From Clostridiales bacterium (GTDB taxonomy: Bacteria; Bacillota_A; Clostridia; Oscillospirales; Oscillospiraceae), in assembly GCA_019417795.1 (NCBI GenBank), contig DXUR01000082.1, forward strand, positions 1 to 9,297: 9,297 nt of DNA. Direction: 5' to 3'. Below the pieces are notes generated by a model. It did no database searches and was not told the DNA's origin. It saw only the letters and a list, made by a program, of their open reading frames with translations. Both the position numbers and the translations under genes were made by a program. Positions 1 to 5,843 of the stretch are shown in pieces (the stretch's first letter is position 1; the number at the start of each line of letters is the position of its first letter).

Positions 1-55
1 GCGCGCTTGACTGGGGGTCAAGAGGCCGTGAGTTCAAGTCTCGCCACTCGGACCA
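1..55 (+). tRNA. tRNA-Pro(GGG), 3' part (5' end outside window)
   Basis: The anticodon arm is complete: stem CTTGA (6-10) with TCAAG (18-22) around a seven-base loop whose anticodon is GGG (13-15). A five-base variable loop follows, then the T arm (28-32 with 40-44) around loop TTCAAGT, the 3' strand of the acceptor stem (45-51), discriminator A52 and an encoded CCA (53-55). The acceptor 5' strand and D arm lie before the window. It probably belongs to the chromosome flanking the element. Confidence 0.93.
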
Positions 56-109
56 TGCGGAGTGTCCTTATAGGATTTGAGTATCCTGTAACGGACACTC
101 CGCATTTTT
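55..109 (+). terminator. Terminator after tRNA-Pro
   Basis: A perfect 13-bp inverted repeat (55-67 with 93-105) is followed by a run of five T. The loop contains a second small stem, AGGAT with ATCCT. The stem starts at the last base of the tRNA, so it is the terminator of the tRNA transcript. On the other strand no T run follows, so it should not stop the converging recombinase transcript. Confidence 0.85.
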
Positions 110-123
110 GTTTTCTGCAAAAT

Positions 124-1830
124 TTATACTGCAATCTGTGCCGGGGCGTAGCTGACAGCTACGCCTTTTCTCGTTTCCATGATAATGTCGGCCTCCGGGA
201 TTTTCTTGCGGTCTGGCACTTCAAAGGCCCCGATGCAGTTGTAGTGGATGACCACCTGCTGATTGGTCACGCCATCCTGCTTTTCGGCGTGGTACACATC
301 AATGTGGTCAATGAGTTCGGATACCATGCGCCGGGTGATTTTCGTCACATGGGTGTACCGCCTCACCGTTTCCAGAAAGTCCTCCATATCCATCTGCTGG
401 CCTTCAGCCTTTTTCAGTTCCAACCGCAGAGTTTTGACCTTTGCGCCGATTTCGCCCTGTTCCTGTTCGTACCGCTTTGACATCCTGGCAAACCGGGTAT
501 CGTCGATTTTGCCCGCTACATTGTCCTCATACAGCCGTTCAAAGAGCATATCCAGTTCCTTGTCGCGGGTCAGCAGTGTGTTCAGTTCCCGCTGTTTTCT
601 TGCCCGGTCATTTTCGGCCACCTTTGCGGAACGGCCCATCATAGCTTTTACAAAGTCACGCTCGTACTCATTGGCAAAGGTCGCCAAGCGGTTGACCTCA
701 TACAGTACCACCTGTTCCAGAAAATCCAGACGGATGTAGTGCGTCGCAGAACACTTCCGCAAGCCGGAGTTGTGGTTTTGACAACTGAAAAACTTAATGT
801 CGTGGTTTTTCTGATTGAAATGGAAGTTGAGGTTGCCGCCGCATTCGGGGCATTTCAGCCGCCCGGAGAACACACTCGGCTCTTGGGTAACAGTCGGCTT
901 TTTGCGCCGTGTTCCTTTCTGCAAAGCCTGTACCTTTTCCCATGTGACCCGGTCAATAATCGGCTCATGGACATTGAGGAAAATCGCTCTATTCTCTTCC
1001 GGATTTTCAATGCGCCGCTTCATTTTATAGGATTTGGAGTAGCTTTTGAAGTTGATGACATCGCCGCAGTACTCCTGTAAGGTCAGTATCTTCTTGACGG
1101 TGGTGTGTCCCCATTTGGTAGGCTCCAAGGTGCTTTTGGAGCCGCTGCGGTTGACACCCTTGCTTCGCCAGTAGTAGGTGGGATTTACGATGCCATCTGC
1201 ACCCAAGGCGGTGGCAATCTCTGCCAAGCCATACCCCTCCAAAGCCATATCATAGATACGCCGCACCACATCGGCGGCCTCCGGGTCGATCACCCAAAAC
1301 CGAGGATCGTCCGGGTTTTTGATGTACCCATAGGGCGGCTGTGACAGCGGGATACCCGCATTGCCTTTCATCTTGTTGACGATCTTCCGCTTTTTCGAGA
1401 TGTCCTTGGCGTACCACTCGTTCATAATGTTGCGGAACGGGGTAAATTCATTGTCACCCTCATCGCTGTCCACGCCATCGGAAACGGCAACCAAACGCAC
1501 ATCGTACTGCGGAAAAAATTCCTCCGTCAGCTTGCCGACCTCTATGTAGTTACGGCCAAGGCGGGACAGGTCTTTCACGAATACAGCCGATATGTATCCG
1601 GCCTCGATTGCGGTCAGCATTTTCTGAAAACCGGGCCGTTTCATGGTGGTGCCGGTAATGCCGTCGTCCACAAAAAATAAGGTGTCTGTGTAGCCTTTTT
1701 CCCGTGCTACCTTTTGCAGTAATTTCTTTTGATTTTGGATGCTGTTGGACTCGGCGTCCATGTTATCATCACGGCTCAGCCGGCAGTAGAGGGCAGCAGT
1801 GCCAAACTTGTGATTATCCGATAGTTTCAA
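124..1830 (-). CDS. Large serine recombinase (TnpX/TndX-like), element integrase
   Basis: Site-specific DNA recombinase expected to excise and integrate the element through a covalent serine-DNA intermediate. The N-terminal resolvase domain (about 10-150) has the YCRLS motif with catalytic Ser19 and the DLSRLGR motif (87-93). A recombinase DNA-binding domain follows (about 155-310), then a zinc ribbon with Cys327, Cys330, Cys350 and Cys360, a charged coiled coil (about 400-480), and a DUF4368-like C-terminus. At 568 residues it has the usual length. I chose the TTG at 1830: an AAGGAGG (1836-1842) sits 5 bases upstream, while the longer TTG start at 1872 has no such site. The start overlaps the tnpW stop by 17 bases, which suggests coupled translation. 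Its 3' end lies 15 bases from the tRNA-Pro terminator, so the element end is probably there. Confidence 0.93.
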   Translation of the reverse strand: MKLSDNHKFGTAALYCRLSRDDNMDAESNSIQNQKKLLQKVAREKGYTDTLFFVDDGITGTTMKRPGFQKMLTAIEAGYISAVFVKDLSRLGRNYIEVGKLTEEFFPQYDVRLVAVSDGVDSDEGDNEFTPFRNIMNEWYAKDISKKRKIVNKMKGNAGIPLSQPPYGYIKNPDDPRFWVIDPEAADVVRRIYDMALEGYGLAEIATALGADGIVNPTYYWRSKGVNRSGSKSTLEPTKWGHTTVKKILTLQEYCGDVINFKSYSKSYKMKRRIENPEENRAIFLNVHEPIIDRVTWEKVQALQKGTRRKKPTVTQEPSVFSGRLKCPECGGNLNFHFNQKNHDIKFFSCQNHNSGLRKCSATHYIRLDFLEQVVLYEVNRLATFANEYERDFVKAMMGRSAKVAENDRARKQRELNTLLTRDKELDMLFERLYEDNVAGKIDDTRFARMSKRYEQEQGEIGAKVKTLRLELKKAEGQQMDMEDFLETVRRYTHVTKITRRMVSELIDHIDVYHAEKQDGVTNQQVVIHYNCIGAFEVPDRKKIPEADIIMETRKGVAVSYAPAQIAV

Positions 1831-2044
1831 AATATCCTCCTTCCCCGGGTGTCGGACAATCAGTATTTCCAAGTATATTGTACCTCCGCTTACCCCCGAT
1901 GTTAAGGATGTCGCCGCTTTCCAAGTCTGCCAGCATGAGCTTTAAGAGGATATCCTTCATCGTTTCACCCGACCTCTTGTCCTTATAGACCGGGGTAACG
2001 ATGAAGTTGATTTTGCCCACTTGATAGGTGTACTGCTCCGGCAT
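1814..2044 (-). CDS. tnpW: TnpW-like transposon-encoded protein
   Basis: A 76-residue protein with the TnpW pattern in its first half: YTYQVGKINFIVTPVY, then SGETMKDILLKLMLADLES. TnpW is carried next to the large serine recombinase in Tn4451-like and many clostridial elements; its biochemical role is not settled. The start is ATG at 2044, behind a strong AAAGGAGG four bases upstream; the open frame extends further upstream to 2095 but without a ribosome site. The last 30 or so residues are less typical of the family and run into the recombinase start, with the recombinase ribosome site inside this gene. It is the middle gene of the sigma-tnpW-recombinase set and lies directly behind a terminator-like hairpin. 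Confidence 0.82.
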   Translation of the reverse strand: MPEQYTYQVGKINFIVTPVYKDKRSGETMKDILLKLMLADLESGDILNIGGKRRYNILGNTDCPTPGEGGYFETIG

Positions 2045-2069
2045 TACGCCTCCTTTCGCACAAATAGAT

Positions 2070-2105
2070 AAAAACCAAGGGGCGGCGCACAGCACCGCCC
2101 CTTGG
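2070..2105 (-). terminator. Terminator or attenuator before tnpW
   Basis: On the minus strand a perfect 11-bp GC-rich stem (2095-2105 with 2075-2085, nine-base loop) is followed at once by TTTTT (2074-2070). It stands between the sigma gene stop (2193) and the tnpW ribosome site, only about 25 bases before the tnpW start. No promoter fits between it and tnpW, so the recombinase genes must be reached by readthrough or antitermination. Confidence 0.75.
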
Positions 2106-2119
2106 CCCCCTCATAAGGG

Positions 2120-2144
2120 ACTTTGGGACAACTTGTCCCAAAGT
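2120..2144. repeat. 25-bp palindrome, copy 1 (perfect)
   Basis: A perfect palindrome: 12-base arms ACTTTGGGACAA and TTGTCCCAAAGT around a single central C. It lies in the sigma-tnpW gap, just before the terminator hairpin. It is the best copy of a family of five in this window (others at 2700, 5253, 5331 and 6072), all with the same odd-centred geometry. Confidence 0.9.
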
Positions 2145-2192
2145 TCATCCCTCATATACCAAGGACAGAAAACAGGCAAAACCGGATGCCAA

Positions 2193-2615
2193 TTACCAAT
2201 TTTCTTTCAGATATTCCTTCATACTCTCAAGGCCGCGCAGGACGGAGCCGCGCACCGAGCCGCTATGTACGCCCTCGGTCCGGCCCACCTCGGCATAGCT
2301 CTTGTCATCAATGACGCAGGCCTCCACACGGCGGCCCTGCATTTCGGGCAGGGTGTTCAATGCGTTCCAGAGGTAGAAAAAGCGTTCTGCCCGCAGCACC
2401 AGCTCCTCCGGGGACGGCTCATGCAGACAGGCGGAATACTCGATGCCGTCATCGCAGTCCAGAGAATACTGTGCCTTGTTGCGGGTGACACGGCGGCGGT
2501 AGGCGGCCTCGTATCGCTTGTCAGCCTTCAGCTCTTCTGCAACCTCGTCGGGAACTTCGATATATTCATCATGGGTATACCAAGAATAAAAGTCTTTCAG
2601 ATTGATGGTTGTCAT
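2193..2615 (-). CDS. Small sigma-70-family factor of mobile elements
   Basis: A 140-residue protein like the small sigma-factor-like proteins common in clostridial conjugative elements. The N-terminal part begins MTTINLKDFYSWYTHDEYIE and holds a basic stretch with EAAYRRRVTRNKAQYSLDCDD (about 36-56). The C-terminal half (about 80-138) is a region-4-like helix-turn-helix, with LNTLPEMQGRR, then SYAEVGRTEGV and the recognition-helix segment SGSVRGSVLRGLESMKEYL. It probably binds promoter DNA or RNA polymerase to control the recombinase side of the element. The start is ATG at 2615 behind GGAGG (2624-2628). That site is sealed in a perfect 13-bp hairpin, so translation is probably controlled. 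tnpW and the recombinase follow on the same strand after 148 bases. Confidence 0.8.
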   Translation of the reverse strand: MTTINLKDFYSWYTHDEYIEVPDEVAEELKADKRYEAAYRRRVTRNKAQYSLDCDDGIEYSACLHEPSPEELVLRAERFFYLWNALNTLPEMQGRRVEACVIDDKSYAEVGRTEGVHSGSVRGSVLRGLESMKEYLKENW

Positions 2616-2623
2616 TATATTTT

Positions 2624-2669
2624 CCTCCGTTCAGATTTTTTGTGGGTGGATAGTCGATCTGAACGGAGG
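2624..2669 (-). promoter_or_regulatory. Hairpin sequestering the sigma gene ribosome site
   Basis: In the minus-strand transcript a perfect 13-bp inverted repeat (2657-2669 with 2624-2636, 20-base loop) ends exactly at the GGAGG that serves the sigma gene, eight bases before its ATG. When folded, the ribosome site is fully paired. It could act as a translational switch opened by a passing ribosome, temperature or a bound factor. Confidence 0.7.
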
Positions 2670-2699
2670 GGCGGCGGAGATCGGCAGCCGGGGCAGGCC

Positions 2700-2724
2700 A
2701 CTTTGGGACAAATTGTCCCGAAGT
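2700..2724. repeat. 25-bp palindrome, copy 2
   Basis: Arms ACTTTGGGACAA and TTGTCCCGAAGT around a central A; one arm pair is mismatched. It lies in the leader of the sigma gene, between the attenuator-like hairpin and the ribosome-site hairpin. Confidence 0.85.
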
Positions 2725-2734
2725 GCGGGCATAC

Positions 2735-2768
2735 AAAAACGCCCGCACAGCATGACGCTGTACGGGCG
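2735..2768 (-). terminator. Attenuator-like terminator in the sigma leader
   Basis: On the minus strand a 12-bp stem with one mismatch (2757-2768 with 2740-2751, five-base loop) is followed by TTTTT (2739-2735). Eight bases of its descending arm (2741-2748) can instead pair perfectly with 2723-2730, which would leave the T run in a loop. This is the layout of a terminator with an alternative antiterminator. Confidence 0.6.
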
Positions 2769-2838
2769 CGCGAAACATGGTTGCAGTTGGTGTACTGGCA
2801 GATTTCACATCCGAAGTCAGACTTACCCGGAGGGGAAG

Positions 2839-2895
2839 CTACGCTTTTTTTAGCTGGTGCAAATCATGGGTGCTGTGAAAAAGCAAAATGAACAC
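2839..2895 (-). CDS. 18-residue leader ORF with A7 slip site; -1 extension to 2615
   Basis: A GTG start (2895) stands seven bases after a perfect AGGAGG (2903-2908). The zero frame codes for 18 residues (FILLFHSTHDLHQLKK is the core) and stops at 2839. Just before the stop it crosses seven A (2845-2851) in the phase A AAA AAA, a classic bacterial -1 slip site. After a -1 slip the frame stays open for 76 more residues, including KSDFGCEICQYTNCNH, and ends in a TAATG that overlaps the sigma start. The downstream part of that frame crosses the hairpins and may not be coding. This is either programmed frameshifting, or a small Cys-containing gene broken by a one-base change in the A run. I cannot name it with certainty. 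Confidence 0.4.
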   Translation of the reverse strand: MFILLFHSTHDLHQLKKA

Positions 2896-2969
2896 GACGA
2901 TCCCTCCTCGGAAACCGCCGTGTTCCTTATAAAGTCGTCGTATAACGCGGCGGCTTTAATTGACAGCCG
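2896..2969. other. Gap between cargo terminator and sigma leader, with inverted repeats
   Basis: No gene is seen here. Two inverted repeats are present: an 8-bp perfect stem (2948-2955 with 2965-2972, nine-base loop) without a T run, and GAACACG (2890-2896) with CGTGTTC (2919-2925). No convincing promoter for the leader and sigma gene was found, so the sigma transcript start remains open. Confidence 0.5.
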
Positions 2970-2970
2970 C

Positions 2971-3023
2971 CGAAAACAAAAGAGCCGATAACTCGCGCCC
3001 AAAGGCTGCGGGTTATCGGCTCT
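2971..3023 (-). terminator. Terminator of the ECF sigma/DUF4179/KTR operon
   Basis: On the minus strand a perfect 12-bp stem (3012-3023 with 2981-2992, 19-base loop) is followed by TTTTGTTTTC. It starts five bases after the KTR gene stop and ends the operon. Confidence 0.85.
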
Positions 3024-3027
3024 GCGT

Positions 3028-3195
3028 CTATGCGTCTGGCTCTTTGATAACAGATATATTTAGTTCGTTAACGCATATCAGCGTCTCCTGTTTACACTTT
3101 GGGCAAAATAGCGGAAAATTTTTGAGCACAGTATCAATGCGGATTTTTGTCCGTGTTTTGCTCCTGCAAATAGGGCAGTTGATCCATTCCATCAT
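3028..3195 (-). CDS. Cys-rich KTR-domain protein
   Basis: A 55-residue protein of the cysteine-rich KTR family (Cys_rich_KTR), short proteins of unknown role that often ride in clostridial mobile elements. Two CxxC pairs are visible, CPIC (Cys7 and Cys10) and CPKC (Cys31 and Cys34), with the family signature SKTRTKIRIDTVLKNFPLF between them. They probably bind one zinc ion, as in a small zinc ribbon. The C-terminal stretch ELNISVIKEPDA is also typical. The ATG (3195) overlaps the stop of the DUF4179 gene as TAATG, so its translation is coupled and it belongs to the ECF operon. A second ATG follows directly, so the protein may start one residue later. A strong terminator stands just after the stop. 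Confidence 0.88.
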   Translation of the reverse strand: MMEWINCPICRSKTRTKIRIDTVLKNFPLFCPKCKQETLICVNELNISVIKEPDA

Positions 3196-4445
3196 TATTC
3201 AACAGGTACATTGTAGTAGAAACGGCTAGCAAGAACATCTCTGTCCTTATAGTAGGTATAAATATTTTCCACTCGTTCCCAAACCTGTTCATCAAAATAG
3301 ATATCACTTCTCTGGCTGATAATGCTTTCGACATGCTGTCGGAGGTTTGTATAGAATAGATCGGTTACTTCGTAGCAAACATACTGGTCATCTTCGTAAA
3401 CCTTGTACTGCTCCAGCTGCTCAAATGTGATAATTTGACCGTGGATAAAGGCATAATCTTCCGGGCTCTGAATGTCATCTACACTGTAAGTGAAGAAATA
3501 GAGCAAGGGAACCTCTGCACCACCATCAACCTCGCCTTTGTGCTGGGGTACATAAGCACTTAAAACCAATGCGCTTTCACCCTCTGCGGAGCCAACGGGG
3601 ATACCATAACCGTCAAGTGTATGTTCATGTAGCCCTGTGAGCCAATGCTGCGTTTCCAACGGAGCGGTTTTATCAAAAACAACATCCGGATTTAGGCCGT
3701 CAATAGCCAAGGGAGATGCCTCCGAGGCAACAATATCCCGATCAAGTGTAGCAAGTAGTTCTTGGCACTTTACAAGGTAGTTGTCAGCGTGGTTTCTCCG
3801 ATCTGCAATATCGGTATAATAATTTTCAAAGTATGGCTGCAGTTCTTCCATAATCTGTGCTACCAGTTCTTTGTCAGCTTCAACGGGAGTTACAGGGATG
3901 GGGTCATCGACAACTGTTTTAATAGGCTCGGCAAAGGTGACAAAACACATCCAATCCTGCCCAAACATAAAATTGTTGTTTGTCAGCACAAAGTAATAGT
4001 TATCATCGGCAAGCGGCTGCTCCAGAAAATCCATATCGTATGCTTTGGAGAGGTCTACCGTCATAACGCCGTTCGTATGCGCTTCAAATTCTGTTCCATC
4101 AAAAACAATGGTATCAGAAACAGGCTCAACTTCCTTTCCGGTAGACCACCGCATAAGTTTAAGCTGTCGCTGGAAACTTAGGTCTTTGTCGGATTTGTTT
4201 GCCACTTGAATAGTCACGATACCATTACCCTCATAGGTGGCAGACAGACTAAGGTCATCTCCGGATAACGATGAAAACAGGCTGACAGCAAATGCCGTCA
4301 TGGTGAGACTACAAACCAATACAGCAGCTACAAGCATAGCTGCTCTGATGGGCTGACGGCGGCGCCGAGTTTCCAACGCAACGCCTGTCTTTTCTTCGAA
4401 AATATCTTTTATATTCTGCAAATTCGTTTTATTGAAAGAATCCAT
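3195..4445 (-). CDS. DUF4179-type membrane protein, probable anti-sigma factor
   Basis: A 416-residue protein with a short charged N-terminal part (1-33, rich in Arg at 27-30), one clear membrane helix (about 34-58), and a long outside part. This is the form of DUF4179/RsiV-like anti-sigma factors: the inside part holds the sigma factor, the outside part senses a signal. The outer part has a beta-rich segment (about 60-175) followed by an acidic, mostly helical segment (about 190-416). No known sensor or protease-site motif was recognised. The ATG follows AAGGAGG by six bases and begins 14 bases after the ECF sigma stop. It ends in TAATG with the KTR gene. The pairing with an ECF sigma gene is the main argument for its role; the signal is unknown. 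Confidence 0.78.
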   Translation of the reverse strand: MDSFNKTNLQNIKDIFEEKTGVALETRRRRQPIRAAMLVAAVLVCSLTMTAFAVSLFSSLSGDDLSLSATYEGNGIVTIQVANKSDKDLSFQRQLKLMRWSTGKEVEPVSDTIVFDGTEFEAHTNGVMTVDLSKAYDMDFLEQPLADDNYYFVLTNNNFMFGQDWMCFVTFAEPIKTVVDDPIPVTPVEADKELVAQIMEELQPYFENYYTDIADRRNHADNYLVKCQELLATLDRDIVASEASPLAIDGLNPDVVFDKTAPLETQHWLTGLHEHTLDGYGIPVGSAEGESALVLSAYVPQHKGEVDGGAEVPLLYFFTYSVDDIQSPEDYAFIHGQIITFEQLEQYKVYEDDQYVCYEVTDLFYTNLRQHVESIISQRSDIYFDEQVWERVENIYTYYKDRDVLASRFYYNVPVE

Positions 4446-4459
4446 ATTGGCCTCCTTGT

Positions 4460-4996
4460 TTAGTTTGAAAGCGACTCGCGCAATTTCAACTTTGTTTGAT
4501 ATAGGCGGTTATCAACCTGCTTAACGCTCATATCCATTGCAAGTGCAATTTCCTTTGGCTTTTGATCATAGTAATAGCGGCGGATCAAGATTTCCCGATC
4601 TGGCTCACCCAAGGCATTTACTGCTGCAATCAGGGACTTTCGGGTTTCGGCTTCAAGGATGTTATCGACAACACCAAGCTGGTCTATGAAATCGGTATTC
4701 TCAAGCGAAATCGTATTCCGTTTTGAAATTTCCCGACATCTGTTTACTGCTTGTGTTCTGGCAACAATGGAAAGCCATGTTTTTAACTTCCCTCGTTGGG
4801 GGTCGTATTTGTCAGGATGTTCCCATAAGTAAATGAATGTATCGGCAACACACTCCTCGACATCTTGAGTTGATCCCATGTTGTTCAAAACCGCGCCTGC
4901 AACCGCCCACAGCAGTTTGGAGTACTTTGTAATCACTTCGTTGATTGCGGCTTCGTTTCGGTTCTTGATTGCGGTTATCGTTCTCTCGTCATTCAA
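4460..4996 (-). CDS. ECF-type RNA polymerase sigma factor
   Basis: A 178-residue sigma factor with region 2 (about 20-90: DVEECVADTFIYLWEHPDKY, then KLKTWLSIVARTQAVNRCRE) and region 4 (about 125-175: LGEPDREILIRRYYYDQKPK, then the helix-turn-helix EIALAMDMSVKQVDNRLYQT), joined by a short linker. It directs RNA polymerase to a small regulon that probably includes its own operon. I prefer the TTG at 4996, six bases after an AGAGGTG that matches the 16S tail. A GTG at 5005 overlaps that site and would add three residues. It is the first gene of a three-gene operon with the DUF4179 protein and the KTR protein. The bases here are more AT-rich than the recombinase genes, which points to separate origin. 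Confidence 0.9.
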   Translation of the reverse strand: MNDERTITAIKNRNEAAINEVITKYSKLLWAVAGAVLNNMGSTQDVEECVADTFIYLWEHPDKYDPQRGKLKTWLSIVARTQAVNRCREISKRNTISLENTDFIDQLGVVDNILEAETRKSLIAAVNALGEPDREILIRRYYYDQKPKEIALAMDMSVKQVDNRLYQTKLKLRESLSN

Positions 4997-5108
4997 AAAG
5001 TTCACCTCTTGCCATGTGAATTAACCGGTCATATATAGTACGGTGAAATTCGTAAAAACACTTAAAGTATTTCAGAATTTTTAGCTATCAGTTTCTTGGA
5101 CTACATAT

Positions 5109-5137
5109 ATTGTAGTTTCTTTCCATTCAACAGGCAA
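5109..5137 (-). promoter_or_regulatory. Candidate promoter of the ECF operon
   Basis: On the minus strand TTGCCT (5137-5132), a 17-base spacer and TACAAT (5114-5109) fit a housekeeping promoter. An inverted repeat ACTACA/TGTAGT (5100-5105 with 5111-5116) covers the -10 box and could be an operator. About 105 bases of AT-rich leader follow before the sigma start. An ECF-specific promoter may also exist there, but I could not identify one. Confidence 0.4.
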
Positions 5138-5172
5138 GGCTACGGATGGGGATTTCACTAACGGCAAGCAGG

Positions 5173-5279
5173 GCAAGTGTGGCCACACTTGCTATTTTTG
5201 CATCCCGTAGGGCTGCAAAAACGCTTGTTGGGGAGCCTCCCCAAACCCGGCGACTTCGGGACAGGTCGTCCCGAAGTCG
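5173..5279. other. Cluster of four inverted repeats, candidate transfer origin
   Basis: Four inverted repeats stand nearly end to end. A perfect 20-bp palindrome (5173-5192) has no loop. A stem TTTTTGCA/TGCAAAAA (5195-5202 with 5214-5221) has an inner CCC/GGG. A stem TTGGGGA/TCCCCAA has a three-base loop (5228-5244). A long palindrome covers 5251-5279 and contains copy 3 of the 25-bp family. No gene fits here. Such clusters are typical of origins of transfer and of relaxase binding sites; no relaxase gene is in the window, so this is an inference. A fifth structure, ACCGGGG/CCCCGGT with an inner ACGG/CCGT (5361-5390), follows. Confidence 0.45.
5253..5277. repeat. 25-bp palindrome, copy 3
   Basis: Arms of ten bases ACTTCGGGAC and GTCCCGAAGT pair perfectly around AGGTC; the symmetry extends two bases further on each side. 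The centre differs from the other copies but the length and phase are the same. Confidence 0.8.
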
Positions 5280-5330
5280 TGGCGTGCTGCGCCCTCTGTC
5301 TGCGGCCCGACGCTAATGCGCTGGGCCTTA

Positions 5331-5355
5331 ACTTTGTGACAAAGTGTCCCAAAGA
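5331..5355. repeat. 25-bp palindrome, copy 4 (imperfect)
   Basis: ACTTTGTGACAA and GTGTCCCAAAGA around a central A. It is the most degenerate copy, but keeps the ACTTTG, GACA, TGTCCCAAAG framework at the same spacing. It lies 53 bases from copy 3. Confidence 0.7.
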
Positions 5356-5662
5356 GAAAAACCGGGGGACGGCACAAACCGTTCCCCGGTGCGTCAGATG
5401 TGGAAAGCATTTTGCAAAAAACATGAGAACAAGGAAATCGGATTGCCTACTCCTAAAGTGCATCTGTAAGCCCTTGAGAATAGGGCAGTTTTAATGACGA
5501 ATTTTCCACACGCCGCCTCCGCTTTCCCGCTGTTAGTAGGTTGAGAGTGTTAGCAGTATTTCGGGAAATTGAGGGTGGGTAAGGAAATCATATTACCACC
5601 ACCAAAACCGTTGCCGGAAACCCTTGCAAACAGGGCCTTTTTTCAGTCCAAATGTCAACACA
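5356..5662. other. Intergenic stretch without a gene
   Basis: About 300 bases with no supported gene on either strand. It holds the hairpin at 5361-5390, and on the plus strand a weak terminator-like hairpin (CCCTTG with CAGGG, 5621-5635, one bulged base) followed by TTTTTT (5638-5643). A plus-strand frame here with a CVRCGK motif lacks a ribosome site and was not called. Confidence 0.5.
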
Positions 5663-5830
5663 TCAGCTCTGCTTTTTAAGGCGTTCCTGATAACAGAAAA
5701 CGCAAGCAATCTCCCGCCAATAAGGACACCCCGCACAAGGCGTTCCTTCCGGTGCCTTCTGCGGAGCGGGTATATCTTTATGCGGAATCTCTTTCATCAT
5801 GCGCTCATAGGGACTGTTGGTAAAGTTCAT
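5663..5830 (-). CDS. Small Cys-rich protein of clostridial ICEs, unknown function
   Basis: A 55-residue protein beginning MNFTNSPYERMMKEIPHKDI. The first half contains a Pro/Lys-rich stretch; the second half has two CxxC pairs, CAGC and CVFC, around PYWREIA, which could bind a zinc ion. I recognise similar short SPYERMMKE...CxGCxYW proteins as conserved, unnamed genes in clostridial conjugative elements. The ATG at 5830 follows CGGAGG by seven bases. The same frame is open upstream to an ATG at 6058, but without a ribosome site, and that part overlaps a long palindrome, so I kept the short form. A TAA in another frame (5844-5846) ends directly before the ribosome site, as if a lost upstream gene once preceded it. 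Confidence 0.72.
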   Translation of the reverse strand: MNFTNSPYERMMKEIPHKDIPAPQKAPEGTPCAGCPYWREIACVFCYQERLKKQS

Positions 5831-5843
5831 AAGTAAACCTCCG

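Noticed and set aside
7..1344. Plus-strand open frames across the recombinase gene
   Set aside because: They are antisense to a well-recognised serine recombinase, and their products have no domain features.
2569..2808. 79-codon minus-strand frame in the sigma leader
   Set aside because: Neither its first ATG (2808) nor the next (2778) has a ribosome site, and it crosses the terminator and the ribosome-site hairpin; the GTG leader ORF at 2895 with AGGAGG is better supported.
2028..2891. Long plus-strand open frame of 287 codons
   Set aside because: It runs antisense through tnpW's leader, the sigma gene and several hairpins, has no ribosome site, and its protein has no recognisable domain; it is a shadow of the GC-rich minus-strand genes.
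5158..5494. Overlapping open frames on both strands in the inverted-repeat cluster
   Set aside because: They are created by GC-rich palindromes, have no ribosome site and code for palindrome-derived residues.
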